Below, one piece after another: positions 17,715-27,303 of a stretch of DNA of 64,000 bases. The translations under genes and the position numbers were made by a program. Every line of letters starts with the position of its first letter. Positions within the stretch are counted from its first letter, which is position 1. This stretch comes from Candidatus Harpocratesius repetitus (GTDB taxonomy: Archaea; Asgardarchaeota; Lokiarchaeia; Sigyniarchaeales; Promethearchaeaceae), in contig JAIZWK010000001.1 in the NCBI GenBank assembly GCA_021498095.1, positions 1,413,666-1,477,665 of the forward strand, given 5' to 3'. Under the pieces are notes generated by a model that was given only the letters and a program-made list of their open reading frames with translations, did no database searches and was not told the origin of the DNA.

Positions 17715-19502
17715 TTAATTATTTGTAAAGTAGCCGTATATTTCATCTTTAGAAATTTGCTTAAGTTTTACATATCCATAACGTTCAAATTGAACGATGT
17801 CACCAACCTTTAAATCTTTCAAATATTTGGTTGCATATCCGGTTGTAATTATTCCATCTGGTTGTAGTACTTTAGTAAAAATACTTTCATCTGCAGGTAC
17901 AACTTGAACTTTTCGAGAATTGTGGCTCATTTCTTGGGAGTGGAAATATACTTTTATAGGATCATTCATTTCTTTGACTTCTACATTGAACATGTCCTTA
18001 AATCGTAAAATTTGACCCGCATCTAATTTTGGATATAGTAATTTGCCCCTTTTATTTCGATATTCATGTAAATCTGATTCTGCAATGTAAACTCTTGCTT
18101 TTCCTTCTTTTATAGGTAATTCTATTTTGCGAGTTCCTCTTTCTGGAAAATTAGGATGGAGCAGTGGTTCAGCAGTAAATTTATCAAATGGAATCTTCTC
18201 GATAAGCACAGAATGTGGATTTTCGACAAACCAATAACGATTTGCATGTTCATCGATTAGTTTCGTGTTTTTTGCATATACCCATTTTTTATCAAATTCA
18301 ATTCCCCTATTTGACATACCCAGATCTAACAAAGCTTCGCGAACTGCTGATGGCTGGATGCCGCGAGCAGCTAATGATTGCAGGCTCCAAGTGCGAGGAT
18401 CACTCCAACCTTCATATTCTCCACTGTAAACATTTTGTCGTGCTAGTGTTTTTGATAATTTGAATTCACCGGAAAATTTCAACCGACCGTAAAGTTGAAT
18501 TTCAGCGTGCGGCCATCCATAAAGATCCCAAATGAATTTTTCAATTTCCCCTTCTTTTCGAAGATCTATTCCTCTAACAATATGAGTAACTCCTAAAAGG
18601 TGATCATCTAATCCCCAAGACCATTCTAAAACAGGCCATAATCTAACTTTAGATCCTATTCTAGGATGAGGTGCATCAGAAATTCGCATTAAAATATGAT
18701 CTCTTAAAGCAGGATCTTTTTGATTCATTCCTGTTTTTAAACGAACTACTGCACCTTGTTCTGCGATTGTCCCATCCTTCATTTTTTCATACATATCCAT
18801 ATGATATTCTATTGATTTTCCTCGGCATGGGCAATCTTTTCCAGGACGTTTGTATTCTTCTCGAAATGTTTTAGGATCACAAGTACAAACATACGCATGT
18901 CCTTGTGCTATTAATTTTTCTGCTTCTTCTTGATAGATCTGGACACGATCACTTTTATAATAAACTTCATGATATTTGACACCTAACCATTCCAATCCTT
19001 CTGGAATTAAATCATAAGCTTCTGGAATTACATATTTTGCTTTGGGATCGTCCATTTGAGCAAGTGTTGTTCCGATAGTATCATCGAAGACTAATAATAG
19101 TTTTCCTTGATATCGCTTTACGTATTCATCATTGAGTACAACCATTCGAGCATTGCCAATATGTAGTGCACCTGAAGGATATGGAGCTAGTCGCATAATA
19201 ACTTTTCCTTTTTCGGCATTGGGTAAGTCTGGAAGTATTTTTTCTTCCTTTTGTGCTTTTTCTTCTGGATCTAAAGCATGGGAGTCAAGTTGTAATACTT
19301 TTTTTGTTTGTTCTTCAATGGTTAATTGATTAATTTGCTCAACAATTACTTGAACCTTTGGTTTTATTATTTTACCTTGTGAACGCAAATCAGGTCGATC
19401 TCTCATTAATTTTCCAATAACTGCTTTATTATTCGCTTTTCCTTTGAAATGGATTGCATTTTTTAAACCTTCAATCCAAATAATTTTATCAATTTCATCC
19501 AT
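17715..19502 (-). CDS. gltX: Glutamate--tRNA ligase, archaeal non-discriminating type
   Basis: A 595-residue class I aminoacyl-tRNA synthetase of the archaeal/eukaryotic GluRS-GlnRS branch. The HIGH signature is SGALHIGNA (about residues 112-120), the KMSKS-like loop is FKLSKTLARQ (about 347-356), and a zinc-binding CTCD...CPCR segment lies at about 207-227. The C-terminal half is the beta-barrel anticodon-binding domain typical of the archaeal form. In archaea this enzyme usually also charges tRNA-Gln with glutamate for amidation by GatDE. Confidence 0.95.
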   Translation of the reverse strand: MDEIDKIIWIEGLKNAIHFKGKANNKAVIGKLMRDRPDLRSQGKIIKPKVQVIVEQINQLTIEEQTKKVLQLDSHALDPEEKAQKEEKILPDLPNAEKGKVIMRLAPYPSGALHIGNARMVVLNDEYVKRYQGKLLLVFDDTIGTTLAQMDDPKAKYVIPEAYDLIPEGLEWLGVKYHEVYYKSDRVQIYQEEAEKLIAQGHAYVCTCDPKTFREEYKRPGKDCPCRGKSIEYHMDMYEKMKDGTIAEQGAVVRLKTGMNQKDPALRDHILMRISDAPHPRIGSKVRLWPVLEWSWGLDDHLLGVTHIVRGIDLRKEGEIEKFIWDLYGWPHAEIQLYGRLKFSGEFKLSKTLARQNVYSGEYEGWSDPRTWSLQSLAARGIQPSAVREALLDLGMSNRGIEFDKKWVYAKNTKLIDEHANRYWFVENPHSVLIEKIPFDKFTAEPLLHPNFPERGTRKIELPIKEGKARVYIAESDLHEYRNKRGKLLYPKLDAGQILRFKDMFNVEVKEMNDPIKVYFHSQEMSHNSRKVQVVPADESIFTKVLQPDGIITTGYATKYLKDLKVGDIVQFERYGYVKLKQISKDEIYGYFTNN

Positions 19503-19606
19503 ATATCAATAAATACAAAATGAATATTGAAATTTTGCTTTAGAAGATGAACATTGAAAAGGAAGCGTTTCTATTTATTTAAATATAATAAATAAGGTCG
19601 AATTGC

Positions 19607-20815
19607 ATGAGCCACGATAAAACACCAGAGAACCTTACAAATTCTTCTACAAATACTGATCAAAATGATATAAATGAAAAAAATAATCCTCAAATCTCTT
19701 CAGATATTCTATCTGATACTTTCTATTGTGGAAATTGTAATAAAGAGATGCGGTTTATTGATAATCCAAAATTTTGCATTAACTGTGGTATTCCATTCGT
19801 ATTTGATGTACATGGACAGATCTTATTGGACAAAACTAAACATTCATATATTAAACCACAGAATTTACCAACACAATTTGATCAAATTACTCCAAAATCT
19901 GATTCTTATTCAAATTATCCTTCACCTAATCAAATTTCAAATTTATCTGAAGTTTATCAAACGAATACTACTCCGTATATAAATATTCCATCAAATATGT
20001 ATTCTGGTAAAAAACGTTGGAGGAAAAGACGAAATTGGAATGTATTAGCGGGTATATTTCTTCCTTTACTCACTTATATCGGAATTATGATTATTAGTGT
20101 TATTGTTTTAATTCCTGCAATTTTCATTCAAGGTTTAGAATTTTTATCTAATCGATCTCAATGGTGGGATTTTATTATCAGTGCATTTTCCATTCTCTTT
20201 TTTATTGTACCTTATTTTTGGATAAAGCGATATTATCCAGGAAAATTAACTAAAAAGCAACGTTTAGCAGAATTGGGATTGGATTTCACAAAATATTCAA
20301 AACCTGAATTATATCGTGAAATAATACTTGGAGTATTTTTGGGTTTTTTTGGAGTAATTATTGTAATTGGATTACAAATTATTGGTGGATGGTTGGTTAA
20401 ATGGCTTTTTAACATAAATATGGAAATGTTAAGTCAATCAGATAGTTTTTCACAATTTACTCCAACAGTTCCTCAATCTCTTGGACAACTCCTTCTTTTT
20501 GTTTCTACAATGGTATTTTTTGTTGGGGTTCCAGAAGAGGTATTGTTTAGAGGATTTGTTCAACGCTCTTTTGAGTCAAAATTAAATAAACCTGCTGCTT
20601 TATTGCTTACTGCTCTTTATTTTGCTCTTTATCATATTTATGTATATATATTGATTCCACCTCTATTTTTCTATCTTAGCGTTTCATACTTAGGATTATC
20701 AATATATTTAGGTTTAATCCGTAATTGGCGGGGTGATATAATAGCAACATCTGTTTTACATATGGTTTATAATTCCACCCAGATGATCATTATTTTTCTC
20801 ATTTTTGCAAATTAA
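19607..20815 (+). CDS. CPBP family intramembrane metalloprotease with N-terminal zinc ribbon
   Basis: A 402-residue membrane protein of the CAAX protease/bacteriocin-processing (CPBP/Rce1) group. The active-site motifs are EEVLFRGF (about residues 308-315), FALYH (about 335-339) and the C-terminal HMVYNS (about 384-389), together making the glutamate and histidine metal site. An N-terminal zinc ribbon (CGNCNKEM ... CINCG, about residues 39-62) and a disordered polar linker precede about eight transmembrane helices. Eukaryotic Rce1 trims prenylated proteins; archaeal substrates are unknown. Confidence 0.88.
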   Translation: MSHDKTPENLTNSSTNTDQNDINEKNNPQISSDILSDTFYCGNCNKEMRFIDNPKFCINCGIPFVFDVHGQILLDKTKHSYIKPQNLPTQFDQITPKSDSYSNYPSPNQISNLSEVYQTNTTPYINIPSNMYSGKKRWRKRRNWNVLAGIFLPLLTYIGIMIISVIVLIPAIFIQGLEFLSNRSQWWDFIISAFSILFFIVPYFWIKRYYPGKLTKKQRLAELGLDFTKYSKPELYREIILGVFLGFFGVIIVIGLQIIGGWLVKWLFNINMEMLSQSDSFSQFTPTVPQSLGQLLLFVSTMVFFVGVPEEVLFRGFVQRSFESKLNKPAALLLTALYFALYHIYVYILIPPLFFYLSVSYLGLSIYLGLIRNWRGDIIATSVLHMVYNSTQMIIIFLIFAN

Positions 20816-20835
20816 GATAAACAAGGTTATAAAAA

Positions 20836-21849
20836 ATGAGTGAAAAAAATATGAATTTTTTAGATTATTTTAGTAATCTTGCTTTAGGTTCTTACCAAAC
20901 GATTCTAATTGGTGTATCATCTTCAAATAACTCATTATTTTATCAAAGACTTTTTCCAATTCTTTATACTTATATTTCTCAAAGTGATCTAAAATTTATT
21001 CTTGTTGGAGAACATCCTCTAGTCGATTTACAAGAATTTCCTGATTTTAAATTGATACTGGAAGAAAGTAGTCAGATTGAGACTGTCTCCAACCAATATC
21101 CGGAATTATTTTTAATAAAGTGTCTATTTAAATCAACTGAATTTTTTACAGATCAAGGGTATAAAATTTTAGGTCCAAAAGCTGCAATCAGAGGTGCACT
21201 TAGTTCTTCCAAATTTCTTTTTGCATTACATAAATTTCTTGAAAATATTGAACCACTTGAGAATATTCCCTTTATTCCTAATAATTTAATCTCCCGCTTA
21301 GCTTTACTCGAAACTGCACAAGGCAAACAATTCTTTTTTGCTGGTGTTGGAATTGATGAGGTTAATTCTTTGGAATCAAAGCAAGCAATGATTTTATTAT
21401 CTAAAAAATTGTTCCAAAAATTGGGATGGAATCTGCATGTTGGAATTCTCAGTGGTGGAAGATTGTCCGATAGAGGGCGAGATCCTCGGGTTGATCAAAC
21501 TATAGATGAAGCTCGACAACTTGAAGATATTTTTTCTTCAAAAAACCAAGAAGAACAAAATAATCTGGAGTTCGAGGTAAATCATTACCAAATTTTGATT
21601 GAACAGTCAATTTCTGATAAAGCTAACTTATTAGTTGCTCCAGATGGAATATCCGGAAATTTAATTTACAGAACACTTGTCCATTTGGGAGAAGGTAAAT
21701 CATATGGTGCAATATACCTTAATATGCTTTTACAATATGGGCGGATAATAATAGATTGCTCCCGCGTTGCACCCATTTTTGAATTAGAAGGTGCTATTTC
21801 CTTAGCTGCGGGATTATCAAAGTATTTCCAGTTTAAATCATATGATTGA
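20836..21849 (+). CDS. MtxX-like protein (methanogenesis marker 4, phosphotransacetylase-like fold)
   Basis: A 337-residue protein that resembles MtxX, a methanogen-associated protein related to phosphate acetyl/butyryltransferases. The visible agreement is GILSGGRLSDRGRDPRVD (about residues 200-217), then LIEQSISDKANLLVAPDGIS (about 252-271) and NLIYRTLVHLG. The function of MtxX is not established, although it was named for sequence similarity near methyltransferase genes. It follows the CPBP protease by 20 bp and probably belongs to one transcription unit with the genes through truA. Confidence 0.6.
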   Translation: MSEKNMNFLDYFSNLALGSYQTILIGVSSSNNSLFYQRLFPILYTYISQSDLKFILVGEHPLVDLQEFPDFKLILEESSQIETVSNQYPELFLIKCLFKSTEFFTDQGYKILGPKAAIRGALSSSKFLFALHKFLENIEPLENIPFIPNNLISRLALLETAQGKQFFFAGVGIDEVNSLESKQAMILLSKKLFQKLGWNLHVGILSGGRLSDRGRDPRVDQTIDEARQLEDIFSSKNQEEQNNLEFEVNHYQILIEQSISDKANLLVAPDGISGNLIYRTLVHLGEGKSYGAIYLNMLLQYGRIIIDCSRVAPIFELEGAISLAAGLSKYFQFKSYD

Positions 21850-21919
21850 TTTATGATAATTTTTTATTTTAATTAAATACAATATTTTTATGTTTGCTTT
21901 CTTTAGGATACTCATTAAA

Positions 21920-22273
21920 ATGCCAACAATTGCGAAATATCAAATCAAATTATGGGTTAACGATCAACGTATCCCAATGAAACCTTACGTTAGTAATACT
22001 TTGGGTAATCTGTGCATTGCTTTTTTGAGTGAACTCAAAGGGTTTGATCTTGAAAGACTTTCTAAAATTCGAATATTTCCTCAAAATCCACCTGAAAAAT
22101 TACTTGATTTACAAGTGGGTGAAGATTCTATTGATTTGAAAGAATTTGTGCAAGTTCAAATGTGGAAATCACTTTTGGGTTTTATCTCAGTTTTGGATAA
22201 AGTTCCTGTTTCTCCAGATGAATTAGATAAAGCTATCATAAAAATTGAATTGCTCAAGAGAAAAACAGAATGA
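21920..22273 (+). CDS. Hypothetical protein overlapping truA
   Basis: A 117-residue protein (127 if started at 21890) with a predicted beta strand start (MPTIAKYQIKLWVND), mostly hydrophilic helices and no recognised domain. Its stop overlaps the truA ATG by 4 bp (ATGA), which indicates translational coupling and thus a real gene. The start at 21920 is favoured since the earlier codons form a hydrophobic leader over the preceding spacer. Function unknown; context suggests a role around RNA modification or regulation. Confidence 0.6.
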   Translation: MPTIAKYQIKLWVNDQRIPMKPYVSNTLGNLCIAFLSELKGFDLERLSKIRIFPQNPPEKLLDLQVGEDSIDLKEFVQVQMWKSLLGFISVLDKVPVSPDELDKAIIKIELLKRKTE

Positions 22274-23181
22274 ATTCATTATCTGAGAAATCTAATGAAG
22301 ATTTACTCAAAAAACACAGATATTTAATTATTATTTGGTATATAGGGACTAATTATCATGGTTCTCAACGTCAACCAGGGAAAAGAACAGTAGAAGATTC
22401 ACTTATTTGTGCGTTAAAACAAACAAATTATATTACTGATTCTGAATCAAGTCAATTTCAAGCAGGTATGAGAACCGATAAAGGAGTCCATGCACGAGAA
22501 GCTGCTTATTGTTTTTCTTCTAAGAAGTCCTTAATTCCTCGACTAATCGATGCATATCTTCCGAATGATATAGGAATTGTGAAATATGCGGAAGTTCCTC
22601 TTGGATTTCATCCTAGATGGTCGTGTTTACAAAAAGAATACCATTATTATTTACCTCTTTCTCAATCTGAAATTTTGAATCTAAATTTTGAAAAAATTAG
22701 ATCTGGACTTCAAAAAATTAAAGGAACTCATGATTTTCGACATTTTTCTAAAACTGATCGTAGTAAACCCAACCAATTCACAAAATTAACTATGATTTCA
22801 TGTTCAGTGGAAAAAGTTGATAGTGGAATAATATTCAAGTTTCAATCTCAAGCCTTTCTATGGCAACAGATTCGGAGAACCGTTCATTTTTTAATTAAAT
22901 TGGGAAATTCACAACGTAATTTAGATGATTTAGATGAATTATTAAAAATAAGCAGCAAATCAGAAAAAGTGAAAAAAATTCATCGTGAAAAACCATATCC
23001 TGCAAGTGGACTCGTACTCTGGAAGGTCATTTTCCCTTCAGAGATAAAATTTACACCATACTCAAACGCTTTAATTCAAAAAATAGGTTATTTTCAAAAA
23101 AATTATTTAATTCAACAGCAAAATATTCATTGGTTTCAATTTTTTGGTAATCTTTTACTCGACAAATCGAAAAATCGATAA
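22270..23181 (+). CDS. truA: tRNA pseudouridine synthase A
   Basis: A 303-residue TruA-family enzyme that makes pseudouridine at positions 38-40 of the tRNA anticodon arm. The catalytic aspartate lies in AGMRTDKGVHA (about residues 65-75). The N-terminal IIIWYIGTNYHGSQRQPGK and the HDFRHFSKTDR segment (about 154-164) and FQSQAFLWQQIRRTV (about 193-207) are all typical. Its start overlaps the previous stop, implying coupled translation. Confidence 0.93.
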   Translation: MNSLSEKSNEDLLKKHRYLIIIWYIGTNYHGSQRQPGKRTVEDSLICALKQTNYITDSESSQFQAGMRTDKGVHAREAAYCFSSKKSLIPRLIDAYLPNDIGIVKYAEVPLGFHPRWSCLQKEYHYYLPLSQSEILNLNFEKIRSGLQKIKGTHDFRHFSKTDRSKPNQFTKLTMISCSVEKVDSGIIFKFQSQAFLWQQIRRTVHFLIKLGNSQRNLDDLDELLKISSKSEKVKKIHREKPYPASGLVLWKVIFPSEIKFTPYSNALIQKIGYFQKNYLIQQQNIHWFQFFGNLLLDKSKNR

Positions 23182-23219
23182 AAAAAAGATTAGATTGGAA
23201 AGAGTTGAATTATCATTAT

Positions 23220-24191
23220 TTATAGATCCATTATTGCCAATTTTGCCAGCATTGCATTCAGTTGAATTTCTTCTGTAGCACCTTGAGAAAGTCGAAATTC
23301 GAATTCTGCCAAAATCTTCAAGATATCAACCTTTGCTCGCTCTGAAATATCTAAATTAAAAATTTCTTGATGACATTGCTTAATGATATTGCGACCAGAA
23401 AGACCATATTGTTTAAAAAGAGTGTCTAATTTACGCTTTGCAATCATAAATTCTCTCGATAGCGCTGCTTTAAGTAAATGTTGAATTTCTTGTGGGTTGA
23501 TTTTACCTGTTATTCTATAAACCAGTTCTTCGGTTATTTTTTCTCCTAAACTGGCTGCTGCTTGCAAATAATTTACTGCCCGTCGTAAATCTCCATTAAC
23601 TACATATATTAAAGCTTCAATTGCTTCAGGTTCAATTTGTATTTTTTCATTTGAAGCGATGTAGTTAATTCGGCCAACAATTTCTTCTTTTGATAATGGA
23701 GAAAAACGGAACATACTGGTACGACTTTGGATTGGTAAGATAATTTTATTTGAATAATTACAGATGAGAATAAAGCGGCAGTTATGTGTATAATTTTCCA
23801 TTGTTCTTCGAAGTGCTTGTTGAGCATCAGCTGTAGTTGAATCTGCTTCATCTAACACTAATATCTTAAAAGGGACACCTTCTGGAGGTTGTGTTTTTGC
23901 AAAATCTTTTACATCTGTACGAATAACTCCAATACCACGAGCATCACTCGCATTTAATTCTAAATAAGTTGCATTACGTTTCATTTTTGAACCAAACATA
24001 TCACGAATTAATGCTAATGCACAAGTTGTTTTTCCTGTTCCAGCCGGTCCTGCAAACATCAAATGCGGCATAGACTTTCCAGATGGTCCAGTAAATACTT
24101 GTAATCTTTTTATTATTTCTTTTTGACCAACCACATCTTTTAAGTGTCGTGGTCGATATTTTTCCACCCAAGGTTGTTGATTTAGTGACAT
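23220..24191 (-). CDS. rfcS: Replication factor C small subunit
   Basis: The clamp loader subunit that, with RfcL, loads PCNA. The 323-residue AAA+ protein shows Walker A AGPAGTGKTT (about residues 47-56), Walker B VLDEAD (about 110-115), the sensor region ILICNYSNKIILPIQSR with the SR arginine finger (here followed by T rather than the usual C), and the C-terminal collar domain. The large subunit is not adjacent. Transcribed opposite to truA with a 38-bp gap. Confidence 0.95.
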   Translation of the reverse strand: MSLNQQPWVEKYRPRHLKDVVGQKEIIKRLQVFTGPSGKSMPHLMFAGPAGTGKTTCALALIRDMFGSKMKRNATYLELNASDARGIGVIRTDVKDFAKTQPPEGVPFKILVLDEADSTTADAQQALRRTMENYTHNCRFILICNYSNKIILPIQSRTSMFRFSPLSKEEIVGRINYIASNEKIQIEPEAIEALIYVVNGDLRRAVNYLQAAASLGEKITEELVYRITGKINPQEIQHLLKAALSREFMIAKRKLDTLFKQYGLSGRNIIKQCHQEIFNLDISERAKVDILKILAEFEFRLSQGATEEIQLNAMLAKLAIMDL

Positions 24192-24515
24192 CTGTTCTTA
24201 TTTGGGTTTAGAGGCGATTCCATTAAAATTTAAGTACTGATGATTTAATAAAAATATTAGTTGGAGCTAATTACCTATAATATATTAATTATTCAATTCT
24301 CTTTATAAATTAAATTTTTATTATAGAAGCTAAAAACCTCTTTTATTTATTCCATTTTATACGGAATAGTAAATCATTTTTCACAATTCGGCTTATTAAA
24401 TCTGGTTCTTTGCTGAGAACTATAACAAACTAAATAAAGATCGATACATTTATTTAATTGTTCATCTGAATTATATTGTATTGTTACTTATTAAACATAA
24501 GTGAGTTTAAAATCT
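24192..24515. other. Intergenic region, about 320 bp, promoters only
   Basis: Divergent AT-rich spacer between rfcS and the first Lrp-like gene. It contains several TATA-like stretches. No small ORF or RNA gene is supported. Confidence 0.5.
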
Positions 24516-25064
24516 ATGAGTACCATTAGTAAAATCGATGATATTGATAAATCAATAATAAATATGCTTCAAAATAATCCTTATATTACTCATTCTCAAA
24601 TTGCTAAAGAATTAGATAGAAGTCAACCTGCCATAGGTGCTCGAATAAAAAAACTTACCGAAAATGGTATATTAGCAACTCAAATCGGTGTGGATTTTTC
24701 CAATCCAGAAGTTAATTCTGTTTTGAATCTTGTTAAAGTAGAATTAACTACTACTCATCCAGAAGATGTATTTAACCTATCTAAAGTATGTCCTTATATA
24801 ATCAATGCTTTAAAGATAAGTGGAGAATATAATATTTTGATGTTTATGGCATGTTCGAGCTTAAAACGCTTGGATACTATTCTTGATCGTCATTTTCGTA
24901 ATAAAGATTACGTAAAAAAGATAAGAATGGATTTAGTTACAAGTTATGCCCATTCATTTATTTTGCCTGTCGATTTCATGGCAGAAAACTTCGATAATCC
25001 AGATGATCCTTGCAATGTTACAACTTGTCCTCATTGTGAAACAATTTTAGCAAAACAGAAATAA
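24516..25064 (+). CDS. Lrp/AsnC family regulator with cysteine-rich tail (copy 1)
   Basis: A protein of about 182 residues with an N-terminal helix-turn-helix (THSQIAKELDRSQPAIGARIKKL, given here as a region at about residues 28-50) and a C-terminal Lrp/AsnC ligand-binding domain. After that domain it ends with a cysteine cluster, CNVTTCPHC, that ordinary Lrp proteins lack and which could bind metal or sense redox. The start could be GTG 24501 or ATG 24516; the latter is chosen. The next gene is a paralogue, 153 bp downstream. Confidence 0.82.
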   Translation: MSTISKIDDIDKSIINMLQNNPYITHSQIAKELDRSQPAIGARIKKLTENGILATQIGVDFSNPEVNSVLNLVKVELTTTHPEDVFNLSKVCPYIINALKISGEYNILMFMACSSLKRLDTILDRHFRNKDYVKKIRMDLVTSYAHSFILPVDFMAENFDNPDDPCNVTTCPHCETILAKQK

Positions 25065-25217
25065 ATCCTTTTTATCTATTTCTTGATCATTTAAAGGTAT
25101 CAAAGTTCTAAAGGTTATGAAAAATAAAATAATTCAATAAGAATATAAGTAAATTAAAGGGGCACAAATATATTGTTCTATTGAATGTTATAAATAGTAT
25201 ATCTAAATAAAATTGAA

Positions 25218-25778
25218 ATGATGGGTCTTATGAAATACGATGAAATCTTAGAAATTGATGAAACTGATAAGCAAATAATATCAATATTACAAAAAAATCC
25301 TGATACTACCCATTCAGTGATAGCAGAAAAAGTTCACAAATCACAACCTGCTGTTGGTGCAAGAATTATCAAGTTAAAAAGAAAATTTTTGCTTTCAGAA
25401 TCTGTTGGAGCAGATTTTAAAGAACTGGATCTAAAAATGGCTCGAATTGAGATTTCTGCGAAAAATGTTGAAAATCTTTGGACAAGATTTGGGAAATGCC
25501 CATATGTTATCAATTGTTTTAAAATGACAGGTGTTTATAATTTGATGATTGAATTAGTAGCACCAAATGTTCGAACAATTGAAAATTTCGTTGATACATG
25601 CTTAAGGAAAGATGCCACAGTAAAAGATGTTAGGGTTAATTTTGTAATTGATTCATTGCGTAAATATGTTATTCCTCTTAATTTTGAAATTGAACGATAT
25701 GAAGATCATGGATGCTCATTTGAGTGTGGTGGTCAACTTTACAAGAAAGATTTAGCTGAATTACTTAAATCTGCTTAA
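25218..25778 (+). CDS. Lrp/AsnC family regulator with cysteine-containing tail (copy 2)
   Basis: A 186-residue paralogue of the preceding gene. The HTH reads THSVIAEKVHKSQPAVGARI (about residues 34-53), nearly parallel to copy 1 (QPA-GARI-KL). The effector domain contains KCPYVINCFKMTGVYNLMIE, matching the CPYIINALKISGEYNILMF segment of copy 1. Its tail has CSFECGG. Lrp proteins act as dimers or octamers; two tandem paralogues could form hetero-oligomers. A 150-bp spacer suggests separate promoters. Confidence 0.82.
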   Translation: MMGLMKYDEILEIDETDKQIISILQKNPDTTHSVIAEKVHKSQPAVGARIIKLKRKFLLSESVGADFKELDLKMARIEISAKNVENLWTRFGKCPYVINCFKMTGVYNLMIELVAPNVRTIENFVDTCLRKDATVKDVRVNFVIDSLRKYVIPLNFEIERYEDHGCSFECGGQLYKKDLAELLKSA

Positions 25779-25834
25779 TCATTATTATAATTCAAATTTT
25801 TTATTTTTACAACATTGTCTTTTTTATTTTATTT

Positions 25835-25842
25835 CTTATTAA
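25835..25842. repeat. Left target-site duplication of the IS
   Basis: The sequence CTTATTAA directly precedes the left inverted repeat and is repeated exactly at 27304-27311 after the right inverted repeat. Confidence 0.85.
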
Positions 25843-27303
25843 GAGAATTTCTTAATTCCCATGATTCTCAGTTTTGTCTTTTTTCTAATAATCACATAAC
25901 GGCTACCCCTCCTGTTAATAAACAAGAAATTGATTTAGATACGGTTTGGAAAGAAATATTCACTTGATCAAGAACCTGATCCAATATTTTTGGTTCATCA
26001 CGAATAATAAAATAGGAAATCAATAATTCGTTCCATATTTCCATTGATCGTCGTCCTCGAAAATCAATAAGTTTTTTAAGCGCACTGAACTCTTTTTCGA
26101 TAAGGTTGGAGGTTATGTGCATATTTCGAAATTGCTTGAGGATTATCTTCATTGCGGTGCCCACCACAGTAGAACTTCCACCAAGAGCAGTTATCCAACC
26201 TTTTTTTCTGTCATGATTGAAAACATGCACTTTCCATCCCTTTTTAGCAGATTTTGCTGGAGGTCGACCACGAGGTTTCCTGTTTTCTGCCTTTTCTTTC
26301 TTTTCTGCCGCAATAATATGTTTGGAACGGTTTTTACTCCCCTTTTTTCGACCACGCTTTCGATTGCCTAAGCTCTCTTTGGTTGTTTTTACATGTCCTA
26401 TAAACCATCCAAATGTTGTAGTAATTTCATTCGTTGTTTTAAAGATTGTTTTAGAAACGTCAAACTCATCATACGAATAGATTTCTACGATAATTCTCCT
26501 GTACGGAGGTTTGTGAATATGTCTTACATGTGTGAGATTTTTGCCTAATTTCCTTGCTACCCCTACATATACTTGAAATCCATCAGATATCAAGAGTTGT
26601 AGGCCATATAATAAACGATCTGCACAATTCTTGACAATTTCGAATATTATTGCTTTAGTTCGCTTTTTAACTAACTCGACTGCCATAATTTTGTTATTTC
26701 CACTCACTACAACAATCAAATACCATGTTTTCCTTCCGATTTTGAGAAATGTTTCATCGATAAACAAGCAATTACTCCGTCTCCGCTTAGTCTTAAAATA
26801 TTTCTTGTGTTTAATCGAATTTGAGACTAATTTAATAACTTGTAATAGAAGCCTCGAAGTGGTCGATCTTTTTAATTGCAATCTTCTCGATAAAGATTTT
26901 ACATTTAATCGTCCTCTTTTGAGTGATTGAGAGATGATCGTCTTGATATCGGTTTTCAATTCTTTGAAGAAGCGACTAGTATGCGGATAGAAACATCTTC
27001 CGCATGTAGTGCAAACAAATTGCTGTGGAGAACCTTTAACGCTTGTATCTTGGCCATTCTTAGTCAATATATGAACTTCTTCACCGTCTTTTTCATTTGG
27101 ACAACATATTTTCACATAATCAGTAATGATTTTAGTCCCAATTGAAATATTTAGTGGAATACATAATCCATCAACCGGAAGTGTATCAATTTCACACGAT
27201 CTTGACATGATATGGAACGTAACATACAAAACAATATAAATGTTCCAGAATTTTGAAGAAATAATCATTTAATTTTGTCGGTCATGGGAATTGAGAAATT
27301 CTC
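25843..27303 (-). mobile_element. Complete insertion sequence, 1461 bp, with 22-bp terminal inverted repeats
   Basis: The element is bounded by 22-bp inverted repeats at 25843-25864 and 27282-27303 with one mismatch (left copy begins GAGAATTTCTTAATTCCC; the right copy reads the same with TCA in place of TTA). An exact 8-bp direct repeat, CTTATTAA, abuts each end (25835-25842 and 27304-27311), the expected target-site duplication. The single intact transposase gene runs on the minus strand. An 8-bp duplication is typical of IS6 and IS1595 type elements; the family is not settled. Intact ends suggest a recent insertion. Confidence 0.92.
25892..27208 (-). CDS. DDE-type transposase
   Basis: A 438-residue transposase (start at MSRSCEID, 27208; a longer frame to 27268 adds an improbable hydrophobic leader). 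It has an N-terminal zinc-binding region (CCPNEKDGEE ... CTTCGRCF), a helix-turn-helix (SLSRRLQLKRSTTSRLL), and a catalytic core whose three acidic residues lie in LFIDETFLKIG, LLISDGFQVY and NLIEKEFSALKK. A basic insert (RKRGRKKGSKNRSK ... KPRGRPPAKS) interrupts the region between the second D and the E. It is full length with no frameshift, so the element may be active. Confidence 0.88.
   Translation of the reverse strand: MSRSCEIDTLPVDGLCIPLNISIGTKIITDYVKICCPNEKDGEEVHILTKNGQDTSVKGSPQQFVCTTCGRCFYPHTSRFFKELKTDIKTIISQSLKRGRLNVKSLSRRLQLKRSTTSRLLLQVIKLVSNSIKHKKYFKTKRRRSNCLFIDETFLKIGRKTWYLIVVVSGNNKIMAVELVKKRTKAIIFEIVKNCADRLLYGLQLLISDGFQVYVGVARKLGKNLTHVRHIHKPPYRRIIVEIYSYDEFDVSKTIFKTTNEITTTFGWFIGHVKTTKESLGNRKRGRKKGSKNRSKHIIAAEKKEKAENRKPRGRPPAKSAKKGWKVHVFNHDRKKGWITALGGSSTVVGTAMKIILKQFRNMHITSNLIEKEFSALKKLIDFRGRRSMEIWNELLISYFIIRDEPKILDQVLDQVNISFQTVSKSISCLLTGGVAVM

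Noticed and set aside
19674..19982. 102-codon frame overlapping the CPBP protease gene
   Set aside because: Out-of-frame shadow of the zinc-ribbon and linker region; composition is I/L/H-rich noise.
26117..27145. Plus-strand frames inside the IS
   Set aside because: They are antisense to the intact transposase and have no protein-like composition.
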